The notes beneath the pieces are model-generated. The model worked only from the letters and a program-made list of their open reading frames with translations, searched no databases and had not been told where the DNA came from. The translations under genes were made by a program, and so were the position numbers. DNA of 64,000 bases from Rhodospirillales bacterium (lineage in GTDB: Bacteria > Pseudomonadota > Alphaproteobacteria > Reyranellales > Reyranellaceae), in contig CP064988.1 in assembly GCA_016699855.1 (NCBI GenBank), positions 1,302,001-1,366,000 on the forward strand, in the 5' to 3' direction. Numbering within the stretch: the first letter of the stretch is position 1; the number at the start of each line of letters is the position of its first letter. Shown here one piece after another: positions 25,988 to 35,163 of this stretch.

Positions 25988-28435
25988 TTAGCCGAGCCGG
26001 CGCAGATGGCGGATCGGGCGACCGGGGACGATCGCCTGTGCCGCCGCGACGATGGACTGCGCATCGATGCCGTAATGCCGGTAGAGCTCGCCGATCGACC
26101 CGGTCTGGCCGAAATGCTCGACGCCGAGGGCTCTGACCTTGTGGCCGTAAACCGACCCCAGCCAGCCAAGCGTCGTGGGATGGCCGTCGAGCACGGTGAC
26201 GAGGCCACAATGCGCGGGCACATCGGCGAGGAGTCGTTCGATGTGGCTGCGGGCGTGCATGAGGCCGGTCTCGCGGGCAGTCTGTGCCGCCGTCCAGCCG
26301 GCATTGAGCCGGTCTGCCGAGGTCACGGCGAGCAGGCCGACGTCGCGACGATCCTCCGCGATTAGGCCGGTCGCCTCGATCGCCTCCGGCGCCACCGCGC
26401 CGCTGTAGACGATGACGACATGCGCGTTGGGCCCCGGCTTGCGCATCCAGTAGGCGCCGTCGACGATACCCTCGGCCAGGTCGGCGGACATCTCGCGTGT
26501 CGGTTGCTCCAGCGAGCGCGTCGAGAGGCGTAGGTAGACCGAGCCCCCGCGCTCGTCGCGCAGCCAGCTGGCGCGCGCCGGATCGGACGACGGGCTCGAG
26601 GCATCGGCAGAGTCGCGCTGCAGGTAGTCGAAGGCGAAGCGCAGGATGACGCCGAGCTCGTCCACAAAAGCCGGCTCGAACGATGCAAGCCCGTCCTGGG
26701 CTATGCCGATAAGCGGCGTGCCGATCGACTGGTGCGCACCGCCCTCTCCCGCCAGCGTGATGCCGGAAGGTGTCGCCACCAGGATGAACCGCGCATCCTG
26801 GTAGCAGGCGTAGTTCAGGGCATCGAGGCCGCGGGCGATGAAGGGGTCGTAGAGCGTCCCTATCGGCAGCAGGCGCTCCCCGAAGAGTGAGTGCGAGAGT
26901 CCCAGGGCCGACAGGAGGATGAACAGGTTCATCTCCGCGATGCCGAGCTCGATATGCTGTCCCTTCGGCGAGAACTCCCAGAGATAGGTAGAGGGAATGC
27001 GCTCCTTGCGGAAGAGATCGGAGACGGCCTCCCGGGAAAACAGCCCGCGTCGATTGACCCAGGCACCAAGGTTCGTTGAGACGGTGACGTCGGGCGCGCA
27101 GGTGACGATCCTGTTGGCGAGCTCGTGCGTCGCCCTGCCGAGCTCGTTCATGATCAGGCCGAAGCCCTGCTGGGTGGAGAGCTCGGCCTGCCGCGGAACC
27201 GGCAGCTCCGCCGGCACCTCGATGGGACTGGCGGCCAGGCGCCGCGCGGGCGCCTGCCTGAATGGGACCCTGGACAGGAAGGTTTGCAACTCTTCCTGGT
27301 CGAGATCCAGGCCTTCGGCGACGTCCCATTCGTGTCCCGGCCGGACGCCGAGACTGTCGCGTAGCGTGCCGATCTGGTCGGGGTTCAGGAGGCCGGCATG
27401 GTTGTCCTTGTGGCCAGCCAGCGGGAGCCCGAATCCCTTGATCGTGTAGGCGATGAAGACGACCGGCCGGTCGTGGTCGATTCCCCTGAACGTCTCGAGC
27501 AGGGTCGGGAGGTCATGCCCCGCCAGGTTCGTCATCAGGCGCGCGAGTTCGTCGTCGGAGCGGGACTCGATCAGCTGCGTCACGTCTCCCTGATCGCCGA
27601 TCTCATCGAGCAGCCTCTTGCGCCACGCGCTCCCTCCCTGGAAAGTGAGCGCCGAATAGAGCTGGTTCGGGCACTGGTCGATCCAGGCGCGCAGCGCTTC
27701 GCCGCCGGGTTCGGCAAAAGCCTCCTCCAGCAGCGACCCGTACTTGAGCGTGACGACGTCCCAGCCGAAGGCCTTGAACAAGGCTTCGAGGCGGGCGTAG
27801 AGGCCTTCGTGGATCACCGCATCCAGGCTCTGCCGGTTATAGTCGATGATCCACCAGGTGTTCCGGATCCCCTTCTTCCAGCCCTCGAGCAACGCCTCGT
27901 AAATGTTGCCCTCGTCCATCTCGGCGTCGCCCACCAGGGCGATCATGCGGCCCTCGGGCCATCCGGACGCCCAGCCCTTCCGCTTGATGTAATCCTGGGC
28001 CAAACTTGCGAAGAGCGTCTGTGCGACACCAAGGCCGACCGACCCGGTCGAGAAGTCGACGTCGTCGGCGTCCTTTGTCCGCGAGGGATAGGATTGCGCG
28101 CCCTTGTAGCCGCGGAAGTTCTCAAGGTTCTCGCGCGTTTGCAGACCGCACAGATACTGGATGGCGTGGAATGCCGGGCTAGCGTGAGGCTTCACGGCCA
28201 CCCGGTCCTGCGGTCGCAGGATGGCGAAGTAGAGGGTGGTGAGGATCGAGACCAGGGAGGCCGACGAGGCCTGGTGACCGCCCACCTTCAGCCCGTCGGC
28301 ATTGTCCCGCAGGTGATTGGCGTGATGGATCATCCAGGACGAAAGCCACAGCACTTTGCGCTCGATCTGGCCGAGCAGGTGGACGAGGTCCCCATCTTCG
28401 TCGCGTCCCCCAGACCGCGCGTGCCCCTTCCTCAT
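25988..28435 (-). CDS. AceE-like pyruvate dehydrogenase E1 / transketolase family protein
   Basis: 815-residue thiamine diphosphate enzyme resembling the homodimeric E1 of pyruvate dehydrogenase. The TPP-binding stretch GDAEMDEGNIYEALLEG...IIDYNRQSLD and the HASPAFHAIQYLCG segment are clear, and the transketolase-like C-terminal domain is complete. It is shorter than typical AceE (about 890 residues). No E2 or E3 genes are nearby, so it would have to share host subunits or act alone on another 2-oxo acid or ketose. ATG 28435 overlaps the aminotransferase stop (ATGA). Confidence 0.82.
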   Translation of the reverse strand: MRKGHARSGGRDEDGDLVHLLGQIERKVLWLSSWMIHHANHLRDNADGLKVGGHQASSASLVSILTTLYFAILRPQDRVAVKPHASPAFHAIQYLCGLQTRENLENFRGYKGAQSYPSRTKDADDVDFSTGSVGLGVAQTLFASLAQDYIKRKGWASGWPEGRMIALVGDAEMDEGNIYEALLEGWKKGIRNTWWIIDYNRQSLDAVIHEGLYARLEALFKAFGWDVVTLKYGSLLEEAFAEPGGEALRAWIDQCPNQLYSALTFQGGSAWRKRLLDEIGDQGDVTQLIESRSDDELARLMTNLAGHDLPTLLETFRGIDHDRPVVFIAYTIKGFGLPLAGHKDNHAGLLNPDQIGTLRDSLGVRPGHEWDVAEGLDLDQEELQTFLSRVPFRQAPARRLAASPIEVPAELPVPRQAELSTQQGFGLIMNELGRATHELANRIVTCAPDVTVSTNLGAWVNRRGLFSREAVSDLFRKERIPSTYLWEFSPKGQHIELGIAEMNLFILLSALGLSHSLFGERLLPIGTLYDPFIARGLDALNYACYQDARFILVATPSGITLAGEGGAHQSIGTPLIGIAQDGLASFEPAFVDELGVILRFAFDYLQRDSADASSPSSDPARASWLRDERGGSVYLRLSTRSLEQPTREMSADLAEGIVDGAYWMRKPGPNAHVVIVYSGAVAPEAIEATGLIAEDRRDVGLLAVTSADRLNAGWTAAQTARETGLMHARSHIERLLADVPAHCGLVTVLDGHPTTLGWLGSVYGHKVRALGVEHFGQTGSIGELYRHYGIDAQSIVAAAQAIVPGRPIRHLRRLG

Positions 28436-29649
28436 GACGTGATCTCTCGCGAGCGCTTGCGATGGAAGCCGCTGCCCATGGTGCTCCGGACGCGCGACGC
28501 GCGATCCAGTCCGCCCTGCCAATCGCACAGGCGACTGACCACCTCTTCCATCTCCTGCGAGGTTCCCGCAAGCGAAAGGCGAATGAACCGGCTTCCCGAG
28601 AGCGGGTCGAAGTCGATCCCGGGGGCGGCGGCGATCAGAGTGTCGGCCAGGAGCTTCTGGCAGAATTCCAGGCTGTTGCGTGTGAAGGCCGAGACATCCG
28701 CATAGAGGTAGAAAGCACCGTCGGGGGGAGCGAAGGTCTTGATGCCGGCGCGCGGCAGGCCGGCAAGCAGGATGTCGCGGTTGCTCCTGTATCGCGCGAC
28801 ATGGCCGTCGAGCTCGGCCTTGCTTTTGAACGCCGCCGATGCAGCGATCTGCGACAGGGCTGGCGGCGAAATGTGGAAGTTCTGGGCCAGGCATTCGACG
28901 GCTCGGGCTAGGGTGGGCGGCAGCACCATCCAACCAAGGCGCCAGCCAGTCATGCTGAAGTATTTAGAGAACGAGTTGATCACGATCGCGTCGGTGCCGA
29001 AGGCACGTGCGGTCTGGGCCGGCTCTGAAAACGAAATGCCGTGATAGATCTCGTCAGAGATCAGGGTCACGTCGTTCAGCGCGCACCATTGGTAGATGTC
29101 TTTCAATCGGTCCGCGTCGATCATCGAGCCGGTCGGATTGGAAGGGCTCGCGATGATCAGGCCCTTGAGCGGCCCCCCGCGGCACAGCATGTCGACGTCG
29201 ATCTGGTAGCGCGACGACGGGCCGACTGGGATCAGGACCGGACGAAAGCCCAATGCGGTGAGAATGTTCCGATAAGCAGGATACCCCGGAGCAGCCAGGC
29301 CGACCCGGTCGCCAGGCCGGAAGGCAGACAGGAATGCCAGCAAGAACCCGGCCGAAGAGCCCGTGGTGACGAACACCTCGGAATCATCGACGTCCACGCC
29401 GTAAGCGGTCCAGTAGTGCGCCGCAATTGCCTGCCGCAGCTCAGGTAGTCCTGCGCTGTCAGTGTATCCAAGGCGATTGTTCCGGAGCGCATGTTGCGCT
29501 GCTTCCAACACGGCCGCAGGTGCACCGGTGCTAGGTTGCCCCACCTCCAGGTGGATGACAGCCTCTCCCGCGGCTTGGCGCTGATTGGCAGCGCGCAGCA
29601 TGTCCATGACCATGAAGGGCGGAATGGGCTCACGGCGCGTCACGGGCAT
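28432..29649 (-). CDS. PLP-dependent class I/II aminotransferase
   Basis: 405-residue fold-type I aminotransferase. The PLP lysine lies in SFSKYFSMTGWRLGW, and SPSNPTGSM, DEIYHG and the C-terminal RLSLAG arginine motif are present. ATG 29649 shares its A with the preceding stop (TGATG), indicating coupling. Within a C-P lyase operon it may transaminate an aminophosphonate or a product feeding the AceE-like enzyme. The substrate is unknown. Confidence 0.88.
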   Translation of the reverse strand: MPVTRREPIPPFMVMDMLRAANQRQAAGEAVIHLEVGQPSTGAPAAVLEAAQHALRNNRLGYTDSAGLPELRQAIAAHYWTAYGVDVDDSEVFVTTGSSAGFLLAFLSAFRPGDRVGLAAPGYPAYRNILTALGFRPVLIPVGPSSRYQIDVDMLCRGGPLKGLIIASPSNPTGSMIDADRLKDIYQWCALNDVTLISDEIYHGISFSEPAQTARAFGTDAIVINSFSKYFSMTGWRLGWMVLPPTLARAVECLAQNFHISPPALSQIAASAAFKSKAELDGHVARYRSNRDILLAGLPRAGIKTFAPPDGAFYLYADVSAFTRNSLEFCQKLLADTLIAAAPGIDFDPLSGSRFIRLSLAGTSQEMEEVVSRLCDWQGGLDRASRVRSTMGSGFHRKRSREITS

Positions 29650-30236
29650 CAGACCCCCGCTCCGGTTTGTGTCGGCTGGAACGGGGAACGGGACGGTAGC
29701 GACGTTGCGCCGGGGCCCAGCGGCCTGGTCATGAGAACGCTGTCGAGCCATTTCCCAAACTTGAAGCCGACGTCAGGCAACTTGCCTGCGGGCTGGAATC
29801 CGTGCCGCGCGTGGAGAGCAATGGAGGCCGGTTGTCCACCCCCGATGACTGCGATCATCTGGCGATAGCCAAGGGCCGTGCACCGGTCCAGCAGCGCGCT
29901 CAGCAGGGCCGTTCCGATGCCCCGGCCGATGCAGTCCTTGTCGATATAGATCGAGTCCTCAAGCGCAAACCGGTACGCGGGTCGCGGCCGGTAGAGGTTG
30001 GCGTAGGCGTAGCCCACGATGATGTCGTCGATCTCCGCGACAAGGTAAGGAAGCCCCCGCCTGATCACGTCATGGCGACGCGCCGCCATCTCCTTGTTCG
30101 ACGGCGGAACCTCCTCGAATGAGGCAGGTCCCGTGTTGACGTGGTGCGCGTAGATGGCCTGGATGGCCGCCACGTCCGAATCGGTCGACTCGCGCACTGT
30201 CGCCCGCTTGGCGAATGCGGTCTCGGAAACAGACAT
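29649..30236 (-). CDS. GNAT acetyltransferase (phosphinothricin acetyltransferase-like)
   Basis: 195-residue GNAT enzyme of the Pat/Bar-like clade. Diagnostic segments are IYAHHVNTGPASFEEVPPS, the acetyl-CoA loop DCIGRGIGTALL and ALHARHGFQPAGKLPDVGFKFGKW. In phn operons an aminophosphonate N-acetyltransferase (PhnO) detoxifies or primes 1-aminoalkylphosphonates; this enzyme may play that role although it is not a close PhnO match. ATG 30236 with GGGAG upstream is preferred over ATG 30257, which overlaps the previous gene. Confidence 0.85.
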   Translation of the reverse strand: MSVSETAFAKRATVRESTDSDVAAIQAIYAHHVNTGPASFEEVPPSNKEMAARRHDVIRRGLPYLVAEIDDIIVGYAYANLYRPRPAYRFALEDSIYIDKDCIGRGIGTALLSALLDRCTALGYRQMIAVIGGGQPASIALHARHGFQPAGKLPDVGFKFGKWLDSVLMTRPLGPGATSLPSRSPFQPTQTGAGV

Positions 30237-30250
30237 GGTCTCGACTCCCT

Positions 30251-31549
30251 TCAACATACGCCCCTCGCGACCGGCGGCCGCAGCCCACGCGAAACTCGAT
30301 CTTTCAGGATCTCGGCAAGCGATTCGCAGGCAAGCCCGAGTGGGCGGTCGTTCACGAACTCGACCACGTCGGCTCCCGTCGGAGCGCTTTCCATGGCCCG
30401 CGCCAGGCGACGAGCAATGTCCTGCGCACTTTCCCGGCCGCGCTCGCGGAGCCTCGCAGCGAGAACATCGACGGGCGCCGTCACGTTGATGATCGTGACG
30501 CCTGGGCCGAAGCGATGCCGCGCTTGCTCGATCACGGCCCGGGACACATTGATCAACACGTGCCGACCGGAGGCCAGGGCGTGCTCGACTTCCGTGTCAG
30601 GAATCCCGTAGCAAAGCCCGTGGGCTTCCCAGCTCAGGCAGAAGGCGCCATTGTCCTGCAGCGACCGAAAATCGTCACGGCTTGCGCAGTAGTGCAGCTC
30701 GCTGCCGCCATCCGCCGGCCGGGTGATCACCCGCTTGGGAAAATGGAAGCCATCCGACGCGAGAGCGAGCTTCATGGCCTCGATCAGCGTGTCCTTGCCG
30801 CTACCGCTCGGTCCAACGATCAGAAAGCAGTGGCCGCGGCTACGCCGTGCGCCCATGAGCGCATGGCGCCGAACGACCTTGAACGGCATGGTGGTGTCCG
30901 GCTGGGAAACGATGGAGAGGGCGTCGATCAGGAGTGGCATCGCGAACTGGTCGGAGCCGCTTGCTGCCAGGGCTTGCTTCCACCGAATCTGTTGCCCTAT
31001 GGGGATGCGGTCAGTAATCGTCAGGTGAAAGCGGAACTCGTCGAGCACATAGGGGTAACCCCAACGCGCGAGCAGCTCCTCCTGGCGCCGGCTGAGCCTG
31101 GCGGACCGTCGCCGCTCGGTCTCCTCAGCGCTGGGGGGGGCCCGAAAGCCGTCGAATTCCCGCACGCAAAGGGCCGCCAAGGCGTCGACCCCGGGCGTCG
31201 GCGCCACCGGGCGCAGCGCGACGAAGTCGTTCTCGGCTGTGACCTCGAGCCCCGGCAGCAGGACCGGCGACGTTGCCGCCGCAATGCGCGAGACGGCGGT
31301 GTCGATCGCGTCGAAATTCGCTCGTGGGGCCAAGTGGAACGGCGCCTTCAGCGTTGCGTGAAACCCATAGTGCCGCGCGGCCTGCGTGTGCTGGAGCTGC
31401 CGCCGGGGTCCGATCCCGGGAAGCGGAAATTGGCTGACGGCCTCACCGGTTTCGATGTCGCGCCCCAGCAGCCCCGCGCCAAACCGCGCGAGCGCACTGC
31501 CGGGGGCTGGCACGAAGTAGATGCCGAAGCGAGGAGCCGCGCTGGTCAT
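30251..31549 (-). CDS. phnN: DUF1045 phosphodiesterase - PhnN ribose bisphosphokinase fusion
   Basis: 432-residue two-domain protein. Residues 1-225 are a DUF1045 2H-type phosphodiesterase with the two H-x-T motifs HATL (H64) and HLTI (H175). Residues 235-432 are PhnN, a ribose 1,5-bisphosphate phosphokinase with Walker A GPSGSGKDT at 246-254. The two functions usually come from separate genes in C-P lyase operons; here they are joined in one chain that would act on the cyclic or bisphosphate ribose products downstream of PhnJ and PhnM. Confidence 0.88.
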   Translation of the reverse strand: MTSAAPRFGIYFVPAPGSALARFGAGLLGRDIETGEAVSQFPLPGIGPRRQLQHTQAARHYGFHATLKAPFHLAPRANFDAIDTAVSRIAAATSPVLLPGLEVTAENDFVALRPVAPTPGVDALAALCVREFDGFRAPPSAEETERRRSARLSRRQEELLARWGYPYVLDEFRFHLTITDRIPIGQQIRWKQALAASGSDQFAMPLLIDALSIVSQPDTTMPFKVVRRHALMGARRSRGHCFLIVGPSGSGKDTLIEAMKLALASDGFHFPKRVITRPADGGSELHYCASRDDFRSLQDNGAFCLSWEAHGLCYGIPDTEVEHALASGRHVLINVSRAVIEQARHRFGPGVTIINVTAPVDVLAARLRERGRESAQDIARRLARAMESAPTGADVVEFVNDRPLGLACESLAEILKDRVSRGLRPPVARGVC

Positions 31550-31559
31550 CGCCGATCCG

Positions 31560-32705
31560 TCAGCTCACCCGCCGGCCCGCGCGCCAGACCATCCGGACGA
31601 GGGGTCCATCGTCCAGGCGCTTCACCCACAGCAGATCGGCGCGCTTTCCGACGGCAATCGCGCCGCGGTCGACAAGCCCCACCGAAACCGCCGGCGCTCC
31701 GGCGACCATATCGAACGCGTGATTGAGCGTGATGTCCGCCTTGTCCTGGAGCACGAAGGCGGCATGCAGGAGGCTCGACGGAACATAGTCGGACGAAAGG
31801 ATGTCGAGCAGACCTCGCTCCACCAGCTCGAGCGCGGCCACGTTGCCAGAATGGGATCCGCCACGGATCACATTAGGCGCGCCCATGACGATCGCCATGC
31901 GCTGCTTGCGCGCGGCCTCGGCCGCAACAAGCGTGGTCGGAAACTCGGAGATCGAGATGCCGGCCGCCTTGGCCTCCTCGACGTGCTCGACGGACGTGTC
32001 GTCGTGGCTGGCGATCGGCAGGCCCCGACTGCGGGCCACCTGGACGATCGCGCTCCGGTTCAGATCCGAGTACTTCTGCTGATCCGACAGGCGGCGGTTT
32101 ATCAGCTCGTCAAGCCCCTTCTCGTCGAGCCTCAGCAGCGCCGAATTCCGCGCCCGGTACTTCTCTAAGTCCACCCACTGCCGCTGGCCGGGCGTGTGGT
32201 CCATCACCGAGACCAGCTTCAGGAGCGGGTGCACCGCGAGCTCGGCAAACAGGGTGGCGACGTTGGGCGTGCTGATCTCACAGCGCAGGTGAATGAAGTG
32301 CTCAGCCCGTGTGTGGCCACCCTCCTGCAGCGCGGTGATCGTCTCGATTGACTCGCCCAGGATCTTGGTGCGCAAGCCGTCCGGCTGGCTGTCCCCGACG
32401 GTCAGCGCATCGAACGAGGTCGTGATGCCGGCGCTCGCAAGCTGGGAATCATGGGCGAGCACCCCGGAGGAAGCCGGCCAGCGTACGCCCGGCCGGGGAG
32501 AAAGGTGCTTCTCCAGGTTGTCGGTGTGGAGTTCGACCAAGCCGGGGGTGACGTAGTCGCCCTCGCAGTCGATCGCCCCGGGGACTGCCGAGCCCCCATA
32601 CGAAATGTCCTTGATCGTCCCGTCCTCGACGCGAACGGTCCCGTTCGGGACGACCCTGTCGGGCAACACGAGCGTGGCATTGGTCAGGGTCAGATGTGTC
32701 GTCAT
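31560..32705 (-). CDS. phnM: RPnTP hydrolase (alpha-D-ribose 1-methylphosphonate 5-triphosphate diphosphatase)
   Basis: 381-residue amidohydrolase-family PhnM that removes pyrophosphate from the ribose phosphonate triphosphate before C-P cleavage. Metal-binding landmarks are VELHTDNLEKH, the SVMDHTPGQRQ segment, ASHDDTSVEH and the C-terminal SSDYVPSSLL. ATG 32705 lies 13 bases after the phnL stop; an upstream in-frame TTG at 32717 is less likely. Confidence 0.95.
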   Translation of the reverse strand: MTTHLTLTNATLVLPDRVVPNGTVRVEDGTIKDISYGGSAVPGAIDCEGDYVTPGLVELHTDNLEKHLSPRPGVRWPASSGVLAHDSQLASAGITTSFDALTVGDSQPDGLRTKILGESIETITALQEGGHTRAEHFIHLRCEISTPNVATLFAELAVHPLLKLVSVMDHTPGQRQWVDLEKYRARNSALLRLDEKGLDELINRRLSDQQKYSDLNRSAIVQVARSRGLPIASHDDTSVEHVEEAKAAGISISEFPTTLVAAEAARKQRMAIVMGAPNVIRGGSHSGNVAALELVERGLLDILSSDYVPSSLLHAAFVLQDKADITLNHAFDMVAGAPAVSVGLVDRGAIAVGKRADLLWVKRLDDGPLVRMVWRAGRRVS

Positions 32706-32718
32706 GGCGGTGTCCAAA

Positions 32719-33426
32719 TCAGTGCAAGGTTGCGATCGCGGACATGTCGAAGGACCTGGTGGCCACGTCGGCCCGGACCTTGGGATCGTGGAAAATCCCG
32801 ACGACCGCGGTGCCGCGCTTCAAGGCCTGGTGGATCAGGCCGACCACGACCCGGCAGTTGGCCTCGTCGAGCGAGGCGGTCGGCTCGTCGAGGAGAAGCA
32901 CCGGCCGCTCGACAATGAATCCGCGCGCGATGTTCACCCGCTGCTGCTCGCCGCCCGAGAAGGTGGCGGGCGCCAGCGACCACAGGCGCTCAGGGATGTT
33001 GAGGCGCGACAGGAGCTCGCGCGCCTTGTCGCGCGCCCGCTCGCGGTCCTCGCCCATCAGCCACAGCGGCTCGCTCACGACGTCGACCGTTGACACGCGC
33101 GGGATCACGCGCAGGAACTGGCTCACATAGCCCACGGTCTTGCGGCGGACGTCGAGGATTTTCTGCGGCGGCGAGGAGACCATATCCACCCATCTGTCGT
33201 CGTGGCGGATGAGGATCTCGCCCGAGTCGGCCTTGTAGTTGGCGTACATCGAGCGAAGCAGGGTGGACTTGCCGCTGCCCGAGGGCCCGTTGAGGACGAC
33301 GCACTCGCCCTTGCCGACCGTCAGCGAGGCGCCGGCGAGCGCGTTGATGCGGATGTTGCCCTGGTTATGGAGGTGAAATACCTTCTGGAGGTCGGTCACC
33401 TTGATCATCGTGTTGTCTACGGACAT
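32719..33426 (-). CDS. phnL: C-P lyase ABC-type subunit PhnL
   Basis: 235-residue ABC ATPase of the PhnL type, required for C-P lyase function though not for transport. Walker A is GPSGSGKST, the signature is FSGGEQQRVNIARG and Walker B is LLLDEPTASLD. It lies between phnK and phnM with 11 and 13 bases of spacing. Confidence 0.94.
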   Translation of the reverse strand: MSVDNTMIKVTDLQKVFHLHNQGNIRINALAGASLTVGKGECVVLNGPSGSGKSTLLRSMYANYKADSGEILIRHDDRWVDMVSSPPQKILDVRRKTVGYVSQFLRVIPRVSTVDVVSEPLWLMGEDRERARDKARELLSRLNIPERLWSLAPATFSGGEQQRVNIARGFIVERPVLLLDEPTASLDEANCRVVVGLIHQALKRGTAVVGIFHDPKVRADVATRSFDMSAIATLH

Positions 33427-33437
33427 GGCGAGCTCCC

Positions 33438-34232
33438 TCAGGGCAACAGGATCGAGGACACGAGCAACTGCGTGTAAGCGTGGTGCGGATCGTCGAGCAC
33501 CTGGTCGGTCAGTCCGCTTTCGACCACCTCGCCGCGATACATGACGATCAGCCGGTGTGCGAGAAGGCGCGCCACGGCCAGGTCGTGCGTGACGATCACC
33601 GCCGCGAGACCCAGCTCGCCGACCAGGGTGCGCAGGAGATCGAGCAACCGCGCCTGGACCGAGACATCGAGGCCGCCCGTCGGCTCGTCCATGAACACTA
33701 GGCGGGGCTTGGTCACCAGGTTGCGGGCGATCTGAAGGCGCTGCTGCATGCCGCCCGAGAACGAGCTCGGGAGATCGTCGATGCGGTCGATGTCGACCTC
33801 GACCCGCGACAGCCAGTCGATCGCCTCGCTGCGGATGTTGCCGTAGTGGCGCGAGCCGATGGCCATCAGCCGCTCCCCAACATTGGCGCCGGCCGAGACG
33901 CCGATGCGCAGTCCGTCCCGCGGGTTCTGGTGCACGATTCCCCAGTCGGTGCGCATTAGCATGCGCCGCTCAGCCTCCGACATCGTCGCCAAGTCCGTGA
34001 GTCCGCCCATCCGAGTGTTGTATTCGACGGTGCCGCTGGTGAGTTGCGCGCGACCCGACAGGCAGCTGAGCAGGGTCGTCTTGCCCGACCCCGATTCGCC
34101 CACGACGCACAGCACTTCGCCCGGCCACAGGTCGAGGGAGACGTCGCTGCACGCGAGGCGCGCGCCATACGCCTTGGTGACCGAGGTGGCCCGGAGCAAT
34201 GGATCGGGAGAGATGGCGACGGTCGCGTTCAT
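33438..34232 (-). CDS. phnK: C-P lyase ABC-type subunit PhnK
   Basis: 264-residue ABC ATPase that docks on the PhnGHIJ core. Walker A is GESGSGKTT, the signature is FSGGMQQRLQIARN and Walker B is LVFMDEPTGGLD. ATG 34232 overlaps the phnJ stop by four bases; the open frame further upstream is inside phnJ. Confidence 0.94.
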   Translation of the reverse strand: MNATVAISPDPLLRATSVTKAYGARLACSDVSLDLWPGEVLCVVGESGSGKTTLLSCLSGRAQLTSGTVEYNTRMGGLTDLATMSEAERRMLMRTDWGIVHQNPRDGLRIGVSAGANVGERLMAIGSRHYGNIRSEAIDWLSRVEVDIDRIDDLPSSFSGGMQQRLQIARNLVTKPRLVFMDEPTGGLDVSVQARLLDLLRTLVGELGLAAVIVTHDLAVARLLAHRLIVMYRGEVVESGLTDQVLDDPHHAYTQLLVSSILLP

Positions 34233-35152
34233 GGCTTGGAGTTCCCACTCACATCGGCTTCGAAGAAGTCGGGATCGGCGCCCTTGTGCCCGTGTCGGCG
34301 CCGGTCCTCGCAATAGTCGCTGTCCGAGCAGAGATAGATGCGCCGGCCGGTGTCGTCGGCGATCACCTCGTCGAGGTAGCTGTCGGTCGAGCCACACAGC
34401 GCGCAGGGTTGGTCCCACTTCTCGATCTCGAACGGGTGATCCTCGAAATCGAGACTACGCACCTCGGTGAAGGGCGGGATGCAGTAGATGCGCTTCTCCC
34501 GCCCGGCGACGAAGATCTGGAGCGCCGCGCTCATGTGGAGCTTGGGGTTGTCGAACTTCGGGATGGGCGAAGGCGCCATCACATACCGGCCGTTGACCAT
34601 CACCGGATAGTTGTAGGTCGTGGCGATCTTGCCGAACCGCGCGATGTCCTCGTAGAGCTTGACGTGGATCAGGCCGTATTCCTGCAGCGCGTGCATCTTG
34701 CGCGTCTCGGTCTCGCGGGCTTCAAGCCGGCGCATTGGCTCCGGCATCGGCACCTGATAGATGAGGATCTGGCCTTCCTTTAGCGGGGCCTCCGGGATCC
34801 GGTGCCGCGTCTGGATGATCGTGGCATCGGCCGTGTGCTCGGTCGTGCCAACGCCGGCGACCAGGGCAAAGAAGCGTCGGATGGAGACGGCATTCGTGGT
34901 GTCGTCGGCGCCCTGATCGATCACCTTGAGGGTGTCCGCAGGACCGATGACGGCGGAGGTAACCTGGATACCGCCGGTGCCCCAGCCGTAGGGCAGCGGC
35001 ATCTCCCGGCTGCCAAAGGGGGCCTGATACCCCGGCACCGCAATCGCCTTGAGGATGGTCCGGCGGATCGCCCGCTTGGTCTGTTCGTCCAAGTACGCGA
35101 AGTTGTAGCCAGCCTGCAGCCGTGCGGTGTTAGACCCTGCGTCCTGCTTCAT
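34229..35152 (-). CDS. phnJ: C-P lyase catalytic radical-SAM subunit PhnJ
   Basis: 307-residue PhnJ, the enzyme that breaks the carbon-phosphorus bond with a 4Fe-4S cluster and S-adenosylmethionine. The unusual cluster motif is intact: C250-x2-C253-x21-C275, with C281 nearby (PCALCGS ... YLCSDSDYC). ATG 35152 follows phnI by 11 bases. The conserved motifs indicate an active enzyme. Confidence 0.96.
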   Translation of the reverse strand: MKQDAGSNTARLQAGYNFAYLDEQTKRAIRRTILKAIAVPGYQAPFGSREMPLPYGWGTGGIQVTSAVIGPADTLKVIDQGADDTTNAVSIRRFFALVAGVGTTEHTADATIIQTRHRIPEAPLKEGQILIYQVPMPEPMRRLEARETETRKMHALQEYGLIHVKLYEDIARFGKIATTYNYPVMVNGRYVMAPSPIPKFDNPKLHMSAALQIFVAGREKRIYCIPPFTEVRSLDFEDHPFEIEKWDQPCALCGSTDSYLDEVIADDTGRRIYLCSDSDYCEDRRRHGHKGADPDFFEADVSGNSKP

Positions 35153-35163
35153 CGCTCTCTCCC

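Noticed and set aside
30020..30236. Classical PhnO call for the GNAT gene
   Set aside because: Motifs fit the phosphinothricin acetyltransferase-like clade better, so no phnO symbol was given.
30215..31726. Open plus-strand frame of 503 codons
   Set aside because: It is antisense to the DUF1045-PhnN fusion and shows no recognisable domain.
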